Origin: Rhynochetos jubatus
Lineage: Eukaryota; Chordata; Aves; Eurypygiformes; Rhynochetidae
Length of the DNA stretch: 64,000 nt
Assembly (NCBI GenBank): GCA_027574665.1
Contig: CM050668.1
Location: 2,114,001-2,178,000, forward strand
Direction of reading: 5' to 3'
The position numbers were made by a program, and so were the translations under genes. Position 1 is the first letter of the stretch. The number at the start of each line of letters is the position of its first letter. Below, piece by piece: positions 22,496-35,160 of the stretch. The notes below the pieces were generated by a model, which saw only the letters and a list, made by a program, of their open reading frames with translations, had not been told where the DNA came from and did not search any database.

Positions 22496-25494
22496 ACTTG
22501 TAAAACTCCCACCATTACATGCTCTTCCTCCACCCCCTCCTGCAAAATAGTCCTTTAAGTGGAAGATGCTCAAGTTGCTTCTTAGCATGGATAGAGCAAG
22601 ACTTAAACCTGGTTGAATCAGAACTTCCTACTCATGTTGATTTAAATTCATACTCGAGCACAGATGTCTGAAAACAGCAACAAATTCTTACTAAAAGGCA
22701 AATTGAATGAAAGAAAAATTAAAACCTCAGTACTAAGCCTACGTTGTGCTGACTGCTTGATGTGTTTTTAAATCCAGACCAACTTTGATTCAACTACACA
22801 ACACGATGTAGAGCCTATATACAGCCATCCCTAGATCCCCTGTGGTTGCCACTTGTTGGAGGCCTTGGATATGGAGCACATACAGAAGAAACAGAAGCCC
22901 AAGAGCTCGTATATTTTCCACACACACACAAAGCTTGCATTTGCTGAAGAAATCCCTCCTCTCTCAGGAGATCAATTGCATTTACGGAGCAGAGTTACTG
23001 CTGAAGAAGAGGCAACACTTCAAGTGACATTTTGCCTAGTGTCTTTATGTTCCTGGCTGAGATGCTAAGCATTCAGACTCCCACAGCAGCCCTCTAGGAA
23101 CCCTGGCTGATTTAGGAGAACTGTGGACTTCTTAAGAGAAAAATACTTCCTACCCGTTATCTTCATGACTGCAGTCAATCTCAGCAACCAATATTTGGAA
23201 GAGGGTTCGTTGGCTGGGTTTACAACTTAAACGGTGCTAAAAAGAAATAGCATAGGTCATTCTGCTTCCTCTCACCCAAAGTGTTACCCAGCACTTTGTA
23301 ACGTGTCCACCAGCTTCAGTTTAGACTTGCCAGGGTCCCTTCATCAGCTGCTGAAACGCAGCTGTTTCAGAGGTGAAAAACTCGCTGCTCAGATAGAATC
23401 AAACAACATTTAAATGGAAGACTCAAAATTATTACTCATCCAAGTGAAATGACTACATGCTCTTAGATGGGGGAGGGGGAAGCAATCAGTGATTTTTAAA
23501 TTCTGACCAGGACAAAGAGCAAAATATGTGAGACAGCTGTGGCAAAGCATGACGGGGAATTGTTTGAGGGCCACAAGTGGCGAGGAGCTCCATTCTGCAC
23601 AGCACTGCTGCCTCGCAGGCAGGACAGCCAAGATGAATAGGAATGCTGATTACTTCTACCAAAGCTCAGGAAATGCTCTCCGATCTCATTGAAGTCTCTG
23701 GAATAGTATAATTGGTTCAATTGTCTAACTCAATCCATATCTGCAGCATCTATTGTCCTTTGCCTGCCTGCTCTTGCTGCATGTATTCTGCTGCAGCCCT
23801 CCCCTATACAAAGGGTCTATCCCATATTATATTCAAGATTAGATAAGTGGTGCATTGCTTTGTGCTGTAATGTGTTACCGTTTCATGCTGGGATGTATAA
23901 AGGAAAAATGCAAACAAACACTGACCAAAAAGGGAAGAAAGGCAGGAAAGTAGGTAGAGATGCAATTTGTTTTAAGGCTTCATTGCTCTCTTGTAATAAA
24001 CAGATTTTTCAACAGGTTATGATCTGACTACTTGTTTAAAGGACAGAGAAGTTGGAATGTACAGGTGAAATACGTGACGTCCACCAAACCTGGTTGGAGA
24101 ACTGAAGGGCATGGGAAGCTTGGAAAAAAGTCACCTGCAAAACATCATAGCAAATTCAGATCCCATTTAGGACTCCACTGTTCCTCCTGCTGTAGGAAAA
24201 CAATGACAGGGGAAAGTCCTTGTCCCGAGGAGCTCAAATTTTAAATTATAGCAGAGTGTAAATCTTGCAAAGGCATTGCTAGGTCAGGATGAGGATGGGG
24301 GGATCAGCCGCCAAGCTGGCAGCAGCCAGTACTTGCCGTGGCTAGCAGGAACAGCGAGTGGCTAGCAGCTCTGAGCCACCCGCCTCCAAACCCCATAAGG
24401 TCAGCCTGACTCAGCACATGCGCTGCAAGCAGCAGCTTTGCCTCCCCTACATCCCCCCTCAGCACAGCTCTCCTTCCCCCAGTGCTCATTGTATTCCAGG
24501 CAGACCCCAGCCAGCAAACACCACATATTTACCTAACAAAAACCTGCAGCATCACACGCCGCCCGGCATGAGCTCTGGTTAGGAACAGCAGGCGGATCAA
24601 ACTCTCCCGCTCCGCATCCCTAAGCCGTCACTTTGGACATCTCCTCTCGCAGGAATTGAGGCGTGTGGGCCGGGTGGTGCTCAGCAAACACAAGCCCTCT
24701 GCACTTGCACAGCGCCTTTTATCCCAGTACTTCATAGCACTTTGGCAAACACGGATCAAACCTCTTCTGCCCCTCTCCCGGAGAGCCACAAATCTCTCCC
24801 TTTTACAGATTGGAGGACCAAAGCGCGGAAGGATTTAAGGCTGAATCCCATGAGTTTCAAACAAGGATGCTCATCTTTCCCCCTACCGAGGCAAAGCCTC
24901 CAGCTGTCCCTGCGAGAAGGGGTGGCCCCAGCTTCTGGGGACAGCAGTGGTCAGAACCATGCCCGGGATGAGGGCTCCCTCTCCCGTTATGAGGGGCTGC
25001 GACCTCGGCCTTCGGGTAAAGCCTCGAAGGCCACGCAAAAATTCAAAGAAGGCAGCTGTAGGACACTAGGAAGGATCAGGCCTGGGATTACCGAAGTATT
25101 GCCAATGACTGTTCCAAAACTGGGGGAATCCCCAAGTAGTTATTAATCAGGAAACATATAGGGAAGGAAGGAGAGCCTCAAAATTATTATTTCCATAGGG
25201 CAGGAAGGCCAGGGCGAAATGTCGGCAAGTGCGAGTTCATTTGGATTCCCAGGATGAGTGCAAAGCTTTGTTGGCAAATCAGAGGATTAATTTAGTGTTT
25301 ATTTGCAACCTTTTTCCTGCTCCTTCACGTTATGCACAAACCCCTGTCATCTTTGCTTCCTTGAGACTTGTGTCATATGTTAACTGGCAGGAGGAGAGGG
25401 AGGCATGGGGAGAGACCAGTGGGCTGCCTCCTGCAGCCCTCGTGTTAATTTGAAATCATGGTCCATGGCTCTAGCCCTGAACACAGACATTTCC
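22496..25494. other. Gene-free unique DNA
   Basis: The MIR fossil at 24695-24850 is the one repeat. A 134-codon frame at 24742-25146 begins at TTG and overlaps that fossil, so it is not a gene. Other frames are short. Confidence 0.55.
24695..24850 (-). mobile_element. MIR-type SINE fossil
   Basis: GCGCCTTTTATCCCAGTACTTCATAGCACTTTGGCAAAC matches the reverse complement of the amniote MIR 3' end, in parts GCACCTTTCATCC and CAAAGCGCTTTACAAAC. CTTTTACAGATTGGAGGACC then matches the core TTTTACAGATGGGGAAACTG. Order and spacing are right for one copy. Confidence 0.6.
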
Positions 25495-25800
25495 TGCCTC
25501 TTGGCTCTGCCTATCAAATCATTATTAATCTTTCTGGCCTGTGTATATTCATTAGATAAACACTGAAACGGTGATGTTGTTTATTGTCTGCCCTGTACAC
25601 ATCATAACCCTGGGAAGACAAGATGAATTTGACAGCTAATGTAAAAATTACAGCAGGCGATATATCTTAGATTTGGGTGGAACACCAAGATGAGAGTTAA
25701 TCAATAAAATCCTAACTTAGGTATTGTATGAAATGGCACTTCATTCATTATTAGGAGTTGGTATAAAACATGATTTACTGGTTTGATATATTGGCCCTTC
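25495..25800. promoter_or_regulatory. Enhancer-like AT-rich block
   Basis: The block contains AAATCATTATTAATC (25516), ATATTCATTAGATAAAC (near 25546), GTTAATCAATAAAATCC (near 25697) and ATTCATTATTAGG (near 25744), plus CAGGCGATATATC. Unique sequence with evenly spread homeodomain and GATA-like (AGATAA) cores is typical of vertebrate developmental enhancers. No coding signal is seen. Confidence 0.4.
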
Positions 25801-28450
25801 ACCTTAGGGACCTATTTTCAAATCCAGTCCAATCCAAAGTGACTAAAGATCCCTCTAGCCTAAGGGCTTGGAAAGGATACCGTTGCCAGAAATTTATGTG
25901 AGCTTGCTTGTAATACATGCCTTGTAGGCAAAGGAATGGCACGTGGATGCTGGGAGGGTTAACCACCTAATCGGCATAGTCACTGACAGCCAGCCACTTC
26001 CTTTAAAAGCATGAAGTTAAGATAAACAAGCGGTGGGCATTTCACTGTACCCAATCCCTTGACAGCAGGGGCTGTACCACAGCTCTTGGACTGCTTTACA
26101 CTTTCATTTTCTGTTCTCACAGTCTTATAAAGCACCAGGAAGAGTTGCATGGGTGGTGGTTGGTTTGTTTGGTGGTTGGTTGGGCTTTTTTTTGGTAGAG
26201 CTCAGCATAAAAGGCACCTTCTAGCCCCTGAACAAAGGAACTGCCCAGTCCAGATGCTCCAGGGCGTCTCACCACTTCCCAGAGGGGACAGTGCCAAGGA
26301 AGTCAGATTTGCATTTAGACAATGTCTACCTGGCATTAAACTCCAACTCAGGAGATAAGCTCCAGCACTACACCATGTTCTAAATTTCACAGATCTCTCA
26401 AGGAAAGACATTTAAAAAAATCACAAAAATCACTTCTCCATTCATGAGATCCGAATAATCAGCTACATTTTGAGTTACTGGTTAAAATGCCTCCTTTTGC
26501 TTCTCCTTTTCTCTCCTAACAAGGGCCATTTTTACTAGATAGGGAAAAAAGGCCAGTATTTTGTAGCGTTTCATTTCTTGTGGGGAAAACAAGTCATACA
26601 ACTGGCAAAACTGGCCCTTTCCTCAGTACTGGGCTGTTAAACTGCACTGTATTCTCCCAATATTTTAAAAGCCATATTACCACATTAGCCTATGCTAGAG
26701 CAGCTGCTGAACCCTTCATACTTGATATGGAAGTCTGTTCCATGTAAATAAGATTTTGCTCCTTCAAAGAACAAGTTTAACTGTAATGTTAACTGCAATA
26801 CCCCAAAACCAGCTCTCATGGAGCTGCTCTGCCATAGAGCTCCTTTATCTTCCTCTGGTCCACTGCCACTCCAGGAAAGACAGTGAGAAGATGCTCACAC
26901 CCTCCAGTAAAAGAGAACCCAAGCACCCTTGAAAATTAAGTGTTTGGATGCTTTTTTGTTTTCATTTGGGTTTTCCCCCCTCAAAAAAAGAAAATCCCTG
27001 CAGTTTTTGCATCAGGGTGTTGTACCACTATGCACAGCACAAACTCAATCCCTGTGCAATATTTCAGGGGAAAGAAAACCTTCCATAATTCATAGAGAAA
27101 ACACATGGTAGCACAGCCCATCCTCCCTGTTCAAAAGGCACAGAAACCAGTGGTTTGCTCTCCTGCTGTCTTTTTACAATCAATTGCTCCATGAGACCTT
27201 GTACAAAAGACCTGGCTCAGGTGTCCTATGAATCTAGTAGCCATCACAGCCCAGTAAACCTGAATGAGAAGTGGAATGATTTAGATGCTAATGACTAATG
27301 GAGTGATATCTGTCTGTGCAATTGGCAGACATGCAGGAATAGCAGTGAGCTTTCTCAGGTCTTGTCTGTGCAGGGAGAAGAGAAAGATCCCTTATCGCAT
27401 TTTATAAGTTTGCATTTATAGGGCAAATAAAATAGAGCATTTTTAAAACCAGGAAGCATTTCAGAGAACAGATTTTTTTTTTTTCCATATAAAAACCACA
27501 GATAGAATTTAACTTTAAATACTTTTCTGGCTAGGGGGGGCAAAAAAAATCAATTGAACTGATTACCTTGTTGAGTACCAGTGAAGATTTTAGTTGTCTT
27601 TGTAATTGCACTTTTTCCTTGCTGGCTTTTAAACATAAAAGGAAAGTGACTTTACTGCTGCAGTAAAACCATAGGCCCTAGTCAAAATCAACAAAGCAGA
27701 GTATTAACCCCTTCTGTGCTGCTTCACTTCCCCAGACACCTTTCCACGTCCTTCTGCTCAAAAAATCAGTGGCACATTTATTTCATATGCTTTGAAGACA
27801 CTTTTTTTGGTTTTTTTTCTTTTCTAAAACCCAAGAGCTACTTCTGCCAAGCTCCTAGAAAGATAATTGAAGGACCTGATCACTGTTCACTGTAAGCAGC
27901 AAGGTGGCTTCCGCTGAAAAGAATAGGCTGTGTATCCGTTTGGAAGACAACTCACTGACTGAGTGGTCACTCTTTCTTGTGATTCAGCATCCCTTCGCAT
28001 GCCAGTGATCTGCACCTTTTCTTCCTGCATTTTGTTTACAGCGGCATGGTTGCAAGAGCTACGGGGACCTGTGTCCAGACCACCTCAGCACCTGCAGTCA
28101 GAAAGGCAGAGGTGGTCTGCCATGTGAGTGGAAAGCTCAGAGCCTTCTCACCTTCCAGACGTGGAGGGCATCCCACACATGGCAGCAGAGAAGGAAACTC
28201 TTCCGTCAGTCCGTTTGAAACCTGTGTCCTGACTGCTGTGGCACTACTGATCTGCTGGTCATTCCATCTACAGCTCTGTACAGCCCCTATCAAATTAGGC
28301 CAATAACCGCTCTCAGGTCGGGACAGACTGCCAGCAGCAAGGTCTGCCCTTGGCAGGCTACACAGACCCTTGGCATCAGCACCTACAGCATTCTCCCCTG
28401 CTCTACCAAAGAGACAGAAAAACTGTTCAGCCCAAGTTGAGCTACTTCAG

Positions 28451-28480
28451 CCTCCCTCGCACCTCCCTCGCACGTCCCTC
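28451..28480. repeat. 11-bp tandem repeat
   Basis: CCTCCCTCGCA occurs twice, followed by the related CGTCCCTCCTC. Pyrimidine-rich local duplication. Confidence 0.8.
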
Positions 28481-30580
28481 CTCCCCCGTTGGCCAAATCA
28501 GTGCGCCTTCAATGCCAGCAGAATTTTCACACTGTCATCTGCTCCTGAATAAGATTCTGCACGTGTGTCTCCCGAGATCTATATACATTGCTCTCCACTC
28601 GTAACAGACATGGTTACAAGACAATCAGTTAAAGGGAACAAAAATAGATTTCCCAAACCAAACATCATAAATTCAGTGCTTCACCCCTCCTGGTTTAAAA
28701 TCAGCACAAACTGCAAATATGGAAGTGACACTTCCGAGGTTTCTGTGGGTCCCGCTGGCTCTCTAGACAGGAGCAGAGCCGGAGGGAGGCAAGGACTGGG
28801 GCTGGAGATGCAGCTTCCCTCCAAATAATCATCCAGGAGCTAAATAGACTTTCCTCAGACAAACAAATAGACTGAAATAGCAAAGATCCTGCCATTCAAT
28901 AACACTCCTGGTCAGAATTTACTTTGCTGCTACTATCCTGGATTCTCTAGACAGCTATTTATGTATTTCCCCTGCCACCCTATATCACCACCTCTATTGC
29001 AACACTTTTATTGTATCCCTGTTAGCAGGCACAGACTGTCATCTACGTGCAAGACGTGCTTAGGATGGAACGCAGGGAATAGCCCCTGACCCAGGTTACG
29101 GGGCTGGCTCCAGGCTCAGCCCCCACTGTGGCACAGCGGTCCCACCAAGGGGGACAGGAGTCCGCAATCCCATCTCACTTGCTGTTAAACATTGTGTCTT
29201 TAAAACATACTTCCATTGCTAATGCTTTTTTGACTCCCAGATCAGCTCAGGCTGATACTCCCAAATCAGCTCCAGATATGTCACGAGACAGTGGGGCAGA
29301 AATCATGCTTCATGTTCTTGAGGGCTCTGCATTTTCATCTACATGGCCTCCTAGAGCTGGTAAGGTCTTACTCAGTTAAACCTGCTATAAACGAGTCCGA
29401 CTAAAGCCCCAGTACCCAGATTTACCTCAGTTATGATCCTTCCGCTAACTGTTCCCCGAAACGTGCCGCAGTTGTCACTGAAATATCATAAGCAATGATG
29501 GGGAAACAGCATGGATGCGACGGAGATCACAGAGTTTGAAAGATTTCAAAGCTTGCTCTGGGACTGACAGGGAAGCATGGTAGACACTTGCTAAACTCAC
29601 AGTTTGCTCTCACTCTGTAGAGTGAAACCTGATCTGCAAAGCACTAGGTGGTCAGGAGACCAAATGTGCATCTATTAAATGTCTTCACAGCTTTTGCCTG
29701 GGGAGGAAGCAGCAGTCGATGGATTTCTTAGTTCCTCACTTCTCCATTGGGCTGGTCCAAAGCATCTTAAATGCATTCGAAAGCCACCGCCCCCTCCTTT
29801 TCCACAGCTATGTTTCAGACCCCCTATTTGCCTTCCAAAGCACCCACCTGCCAGCATTCACAAGGGCTTGCAGTACACTGGATCTTCTAGATTTGCTCCC
29901 TGGATGTCCATGCGCAAGCCCTACTACTGTCCTTCCGCGGAGCAGAGAGCGGACTCATTGAAGTCTTCCTCTCATAGAGCAGAATATAGAAGGAGCAGAC
30001 AGGAACAAGTTGCGCTTTGTATCTGAGCTCACCCCAACGCCTGTTGCTTTCTTGTCTGCACAGATGATGACGTTATTCACAAAATCAGGCTTTGGGCCCA
30101 TCGCCATATTGTCCAGTTGGCTTCAGAAAGAAAACAAAAAGCACAAACTTACTCATGAAACTGGCTCAAAATCACCAAACACTGAAAAAACCCACCCCAA
30201 GAACAAACAAAACCAATACTGACAAGCCTTTATCAATTAGCTTATTGTACACAACCCCTTATTAAACTAATTCTCACTAAAAAAAATAAGGAAATGAAAA
30301 TATCTGGAAAACAACTGCCCTCAAAAATACATGCACACACATCAAATAAATAAACCAGAGGAACTGAGATTCCGAAGTTATTTTCAAAGAAAATTAACCT
30401 CGGAATAAATAACCCATATTTCTATTCTGCATGCCAAAATTACATCTGATGTGCAGTGCTGTACATGAACGCACACAGAGGCCCAGTAATTCGATGGTAC
30501 ACTCAGGAGTCATGGGTTGCTCTGTATTTGGTATAGGCCCTGTGTTCTGGCTACAGCAAGTCAAATAACGATTTAATAAG

Positions 30581-30599
30581 AGGGAGAGAGAGAGAGAGA
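30581..30599. repeat. (AG)n microsatellite
   Basis: A purine run of AG units with one GGG interruption near its start. It is short and ordinary. Confidence 0.85.
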
Positions 30600-31184
30600 A
30601 TAGTACATAGGTGCACACAGAAATTATCAGCATCTTCCACATAGGGGTTTAAACACAGAAGAAATAGAACAGCAGACAATTTTCAGCGAGAGGAACAAAA
30701 AAACCCTAACAAATGTAAAGTAAAATATTGAATTGCAATTCTTCCTACAACAGCTTACAATCATCCAATGCACATTTACAATGTCAGTTTATCACTTTGC
30801 GTTAGCATCTCTCCGTTCTGACCCAGCCTTTGCAGGGCACAAAACCAGACACCAGCCAGGAATCGTTTCTAAAGAGTATCTAGAAACATCAACGTGTTTA
30901 ATGCCATGCAAAACATTTTCACTTCGCCTCTTCAGCACCAGAATCCTGCCACACACAAGCCTTGTGCTCCCCATCCGTATGCTGTATGTCTCTCCCTCGT
31001 TCCGACTGAGGATTTAGCTCCTTGTTGTCAGAGGATGAATGTTTTTATTCTGTTTGCTCCCAGGCCAGTATCAAAAGCTCCCAGCACATGGGTTAACCAG
31101 ATGATCCTTTAATACACAAAGGACCCCCAAACAGCTTAACCTTAACCCATCCGTAAAGATTCCACCCAGCCTGCTAATGCTGTC

Positions 31185-31900
31185 CTGAATCGTGTTCTCT
31201 ATTATTACATCTGAAATCCGTTAAAATTTCACACAATTTCCTGCACAGCAGTGTATATAATAGTGCTGGGAGCCAATATGTTTCTATAATTGGGCCTGTA
31301 GTGGGGCAGAGTCCAAAGCAATTAATCCAGCCTCCTTCCTTGTTTGCGCCCATATAAAGCTGACAGGGTAGAGAGTAATTGGAAGTGAGCGGCCTCTATC
31401 CCCTACTTTAAATTAATATTTTCCTGTTCTGATTTAATTTCACCCAGTAACAGTGACACAAAGACACGCCATGTCAAGCACTAAGTAATCTGCAGCAGCT
31501 GCCTTAGGAGGAAACTTTTATTCATCAGTAATATACTGACCTGTATATCACTCCACATACAGTACACAATATTCCTGTCAAACAGACAGCTGCATTTAAC
31601 TCCGTATAATCAGCAGAGACGGGAGAAAGAAAAAACTATATATAGCATGTATATATAGCCCTATACGTGTGTGCATGCACATGGGAGATACAAAACAGAC
31701 ACAGGGATTTAATTAATCATGAAAAACTCAGCTTTGCAAAGGGGTGGGGTGGGAAATTAAATGGCAAATATAAAAAACATGCTAATCAGCAGAGCCAAGA
31801 ATCCATGCAAATGAAAAGCCAGAAGTAATGGCCAAAACACCCAGGCCATTAAATCAAATCACTGAGAAAATAATGGCTAAACTCTCTCTTACTTGTAACA
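31185..31900. promoter_or_regulatory. Large enhancer-like block, one of the strongest candidates in the window
   Basis: About 700 bp of unique sequence carries CAAAGCAATTAATCCAG (near 31314, an OTX/homeodomain-type TAATCC), ATTTAATTAATCATG (near 31707) and ACATGCTAATCAGC (near 31777). It also holds an exact octamer site ATGCAAAT (31805-31812). Isolated CpGs such as TGTTTGCGCCCATATAAAG are retained. A near-palindrome around CTATATATAGCATG lies near 31637. The density and variety of homeodomain/POU cores fit a conserved developmental element. It may comprise two elements split near 31640. Confidence 0.42.
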
Positions 31901-34839
31901 CTCAATTTATGTAGTCAATATGGCTCTGAATGAATGAGTGAAGGTACTAAGAGCACAAATCTAAATTCAATATACATATCTTAGAAAAATCCCCAGCGCA
32001 CGCGCTCGCACGCTGACAAGCCATATAAAGCAGACGTTGCTATTGCATGTGGCATGGAAGCAAAAAGAAAACTGGCTGCATTTAAGATGATTCCCTGTTT
32101 ACATCAGGCAAAGCATCTAAATACATACAGATTATTGTAAAAAGTCCGCAGCTGCCAAGGAATTTATGGGAGTCTGTGGCAAGCTGGGACCAGTCGGGAC
32201 TTGGAGGAAGAGAACCAAGACCCTTCTCCCGCATATTCGAGTTGCTGTTCCCTGAGCTAATGTGTGATCGCCCATAGCGGTGAGGTCTGTGACACAGTTA
32301 AGCACGTCTTCCAGTCTAGTGGAAAATACTAAAGCTGTTTGCACTTCAATACATGGTAAATCCACACACAATGGCCAAAAAGAATGCAATATATATTTTT
32401 TATACCTAGGCCGACTGCTCAGACACAGGCCAGAAGCAGGACCTCCTACCTGAGGCAGCATTACTTGATGGAAGCAAGGGGTTTATTTTCCAAATAAAGG
32501 GGGGTGCTCAGTGTTACCCTTCCCAGTTTCTTGTCAAGCTCATTGAGCAAAGTTTTCAGGGGAATTTGAAGGTAACAGCTTCTTTCTACCCAGGCCCCAT
32601 TCAAGCTGAGAGGCAGAGTGGCATACTGGACAATACCATGATGGCCAGACACAGCTTCCTGGACCAAAGACCTCCTGGCCCAAAGCGCAGCAAACTCTCC
32701 GTTAATACTCACACACTCGGCTCTCTGTATGCTTGGGAATAGAATGGAGCCCCAGAGGACCTGTACGATGAAGGATCAGGTGCCTTCAGCCCATGTGGAT
32801 TCAGACACCCCAAACTGGAGACCATAGTTTACAAATGGAAGTGCAATACGCAGCCGGCAGCAGCAACATCCAACTTTATCTGTAATGCAGGAGGAGCTGT
32901 GCAAGGTTTACTTACAGAAAAGCGTAGTCTCAGGAGACTACTGAGGGACATGGCATCTTAGCCCTCTGTGGATCAGCAGCTTATTTCCAGTTGCTTAAAT
33001 TTTCTCCTCCTCTCTTGTTCTTGATTCCATTGGATTTTCTTCCTACTCACTCGTATTACATTTTCATTTACAGGCAAGATGCTTAGGCCAGAGATGATCA
33101 CTAGCACTGGTAGTTAGAAATAGAGCTGACATAGGGGTCTACCTCTGAAAAGTCCCCTGCATCAGAGCACAGCTAAGCTGCCAGATGATCCTAACACCAA
33201 CAGTCATACCCGCACGAGACCCTTTCTGTCTCCCATCCAGGAGCTGAGGCTGTTGGACATCACCACCAGCTATCACAGCATAATCCCTTGCTTAGAGAAA
33301 CAGCTCCTGCCCTTGCACGTGACTTCACTTTCAGAGGTACTCAAAGCCCTGTGATTAGCCATCTCCCCAAGAAACTGCATCCTTTCACTACAGCCCTGCT
33401 CCAGCTGCATCCCTGAGGCAGGATTACCTGTGCAGCTTCAGCACAGCTTTCACCAAGACCCCTAGAATCCCAAACCTATCGACTTTGCAAAGTCCTGCAG
33501 AGCTCGTGTTTGGTCCACAGTTGAGGACACCTGAAGCTCTTTGCACCCAAAGGGTTTGTGCCCATGCCAGCAGCTGTAAGGTGTTAATTTTGCAGGGGCA
33601 AAGAGGTTTGGTTCTGCCCCTGGCTAGTTCTGCTACAGCCTATTTGTTACTGCTGCTCCCATTACCTGCCAAATCCAACACCACCATGTGAGACTTCTAA
33701 AACTGAGGGGTTTTTTGCACCCAAATGAGAAAAGCTTTTTCTAAATAATGCTTTAAACACACTCACATGTGTCCCATCGTGGGTCTGCAACACATGAAAC
33801 TCAAGCAGAACAGGTACCGTGAAGAAGCAAGCTAATTACTTAAGGACAGTTTTTTTCCCAAAGAAAATCATAACAGAATGAGCTGCAGCAGCATCCTTCA
33901 GCATCCTGCCTGCAGCAGTGGGCCAGGCTGGGGGCTTGGGGGAAAACTGCAGCAACACATCAAGACGCAGAGCTGAACTGCTCTAGCCAGGACAGAAACC
34001 TTCCTGGTCCAGCACGGCAAGCTGCAGCATGAGGATCCTTTTTATTTCAATAAAAACATGCAATGACAATACCAGCAGTGTACCTAGCTCTCCATGTACC
34101 ATCCCCCACTCCCTCTCCCACCCCAGTTTTATGCAGTGGTTTGTCTCAAGGATATACGGAAACAATCTTAGCCATTTTACCTTTTTTCCCTTACTTAATT
34201 TTGTTAAATTCCACTGTCAAAAAAAATAGTAAATAAGAAGCAAATAGATCACACCAATTCTACTCATTATTTCCATTGATTTTAAGTCTGGGCAGGGCTA
34301 TTATGATCATGTTACAAATTGTCTATTCATAGAAAGCAAAGTTTAAAAAATGGTAAGTTATCCGTTCTTTCCCCAAACTGACGGGCAGCATTATAACCCG
34401 CTGTATCCTTCACTCCCACGGTGGCTGCAGTTAGTGGCAGAACAAATGATCCCTTTGTGCAGTTTTGCATAAATATTTGACAAGTGTCTTGGGCTCCTCG
34501 CACCATGCTGGTTATTAGGGAACAGAAGTAAAATTCCCAAGAGCAGAAGTGCGTGTGGGGAGTTATCCACTTAGGCTAAAATCCTCGTCAATATATTTTT
34601 GTCTCGTGAGAGTCCGCATGTAAACAGGAGAATAAAGTCGGTGATAACCATGCAGAGGGTGGTTGCAGAAGACTAGGCAGGTGCAGTGAGCAATTCTGCG
34701 GTGGCACTAACCTTCTCCGGCTGGCAAAATTGCTGGAGCCAGCATTAAAAACAACCCTCAAAAGCTTTTGAGCATCAGCCTTGCAGCCAAGCACACCCAG
34801 CACACTTCGATTTTGATGTACAGTTTGAAACAAATCAAT
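31901..34839. other. Gene-free unique DNA
   Basis: A CpG-bearing alternating stretch GCGCACGCGCTCGCACGC lies at 31996-32013. Two adjacent minus-strand frames (32132-32461 and 32461-32712) resemble no family I know. The rest shows nothing recognisable. Confidence 0.5.
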
Positions 34840-35160
34840 AGCAGTATAATAATACTCAGCACGCTGTGTAATTTTTATATCATTAGTTTTCATTTTCCGC
34901 TCCCCATGCATCAAAAAACTTACAACGGGCTCGTAAAGTTTATTTAGTATTCCATGAATTCCTAATCAGTTTCATTTCATAATGATTCAGAGCGGCCGTT
35001 GCCAGGGCCCCGGTGTCAAAAAATCGATAAAACCAACACACTTTTCCTGATGGCGGCTGCAAAAGGATCTATTGTAGGGGAATTATGATTTATGTCTGGG
35101 CTGCACCACAAGCAGCAGCAAGCGACAGCCTGGCTCAAGAGCTGAGATGTTCGCCAATAA
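34840..35160. promoter_or_regulatory. Enhancer-like block with ONECUT and YY1 motifs
   Basis: AAAAAATCGATAAAA (35018-35032) is a perfect match to the ONECUT/HNF6 consensus. ATGGCGGC (35050-35057) is a YY1 core. GTTTATTTAGTATTCC (near 34938) and AATAATGATTTATATGC (near 35156) add homeobox or MEF2-like cores. CpGs are retained in an AT-rich setting (AACGGGCTCG, AGAGCGGCCG, GTTCGCC). This mix is hard to explain as neutral avian DNA. No protein-like frame is seen. Confidence 0.42.
35018..35032 (+). promoter_or_regulatory. ONECUT/HNF6-type site
   Basis: AAAAAATCGATAAAA fits the ONECUT consensus AAAAATCRATA with no mismatch. It lies inside a CpG-retaining block with a YY1 core 18 bp further on. 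Occupancy is unknown. Confidence 0.4.

Larger units (their letters stand above)
25801..31184. other. Gene-free unique DNA
   Basis: The only clear items are the 11-bp repeat (28451), an A-rich stretch (30125-30210) and the AG microsatellite (30581). Short AT-rich islands at 26400-26490 and 27240-27320 carry a few TAAT cores. No gene was supported. Confidence 0.55.

Noticed and set aside
32132-32712. Two adjoining minus-strand frames that could be a retrocopy
   Set aside because: There is no recognised protein similarity, no poly-A tail and no target-site duplication.
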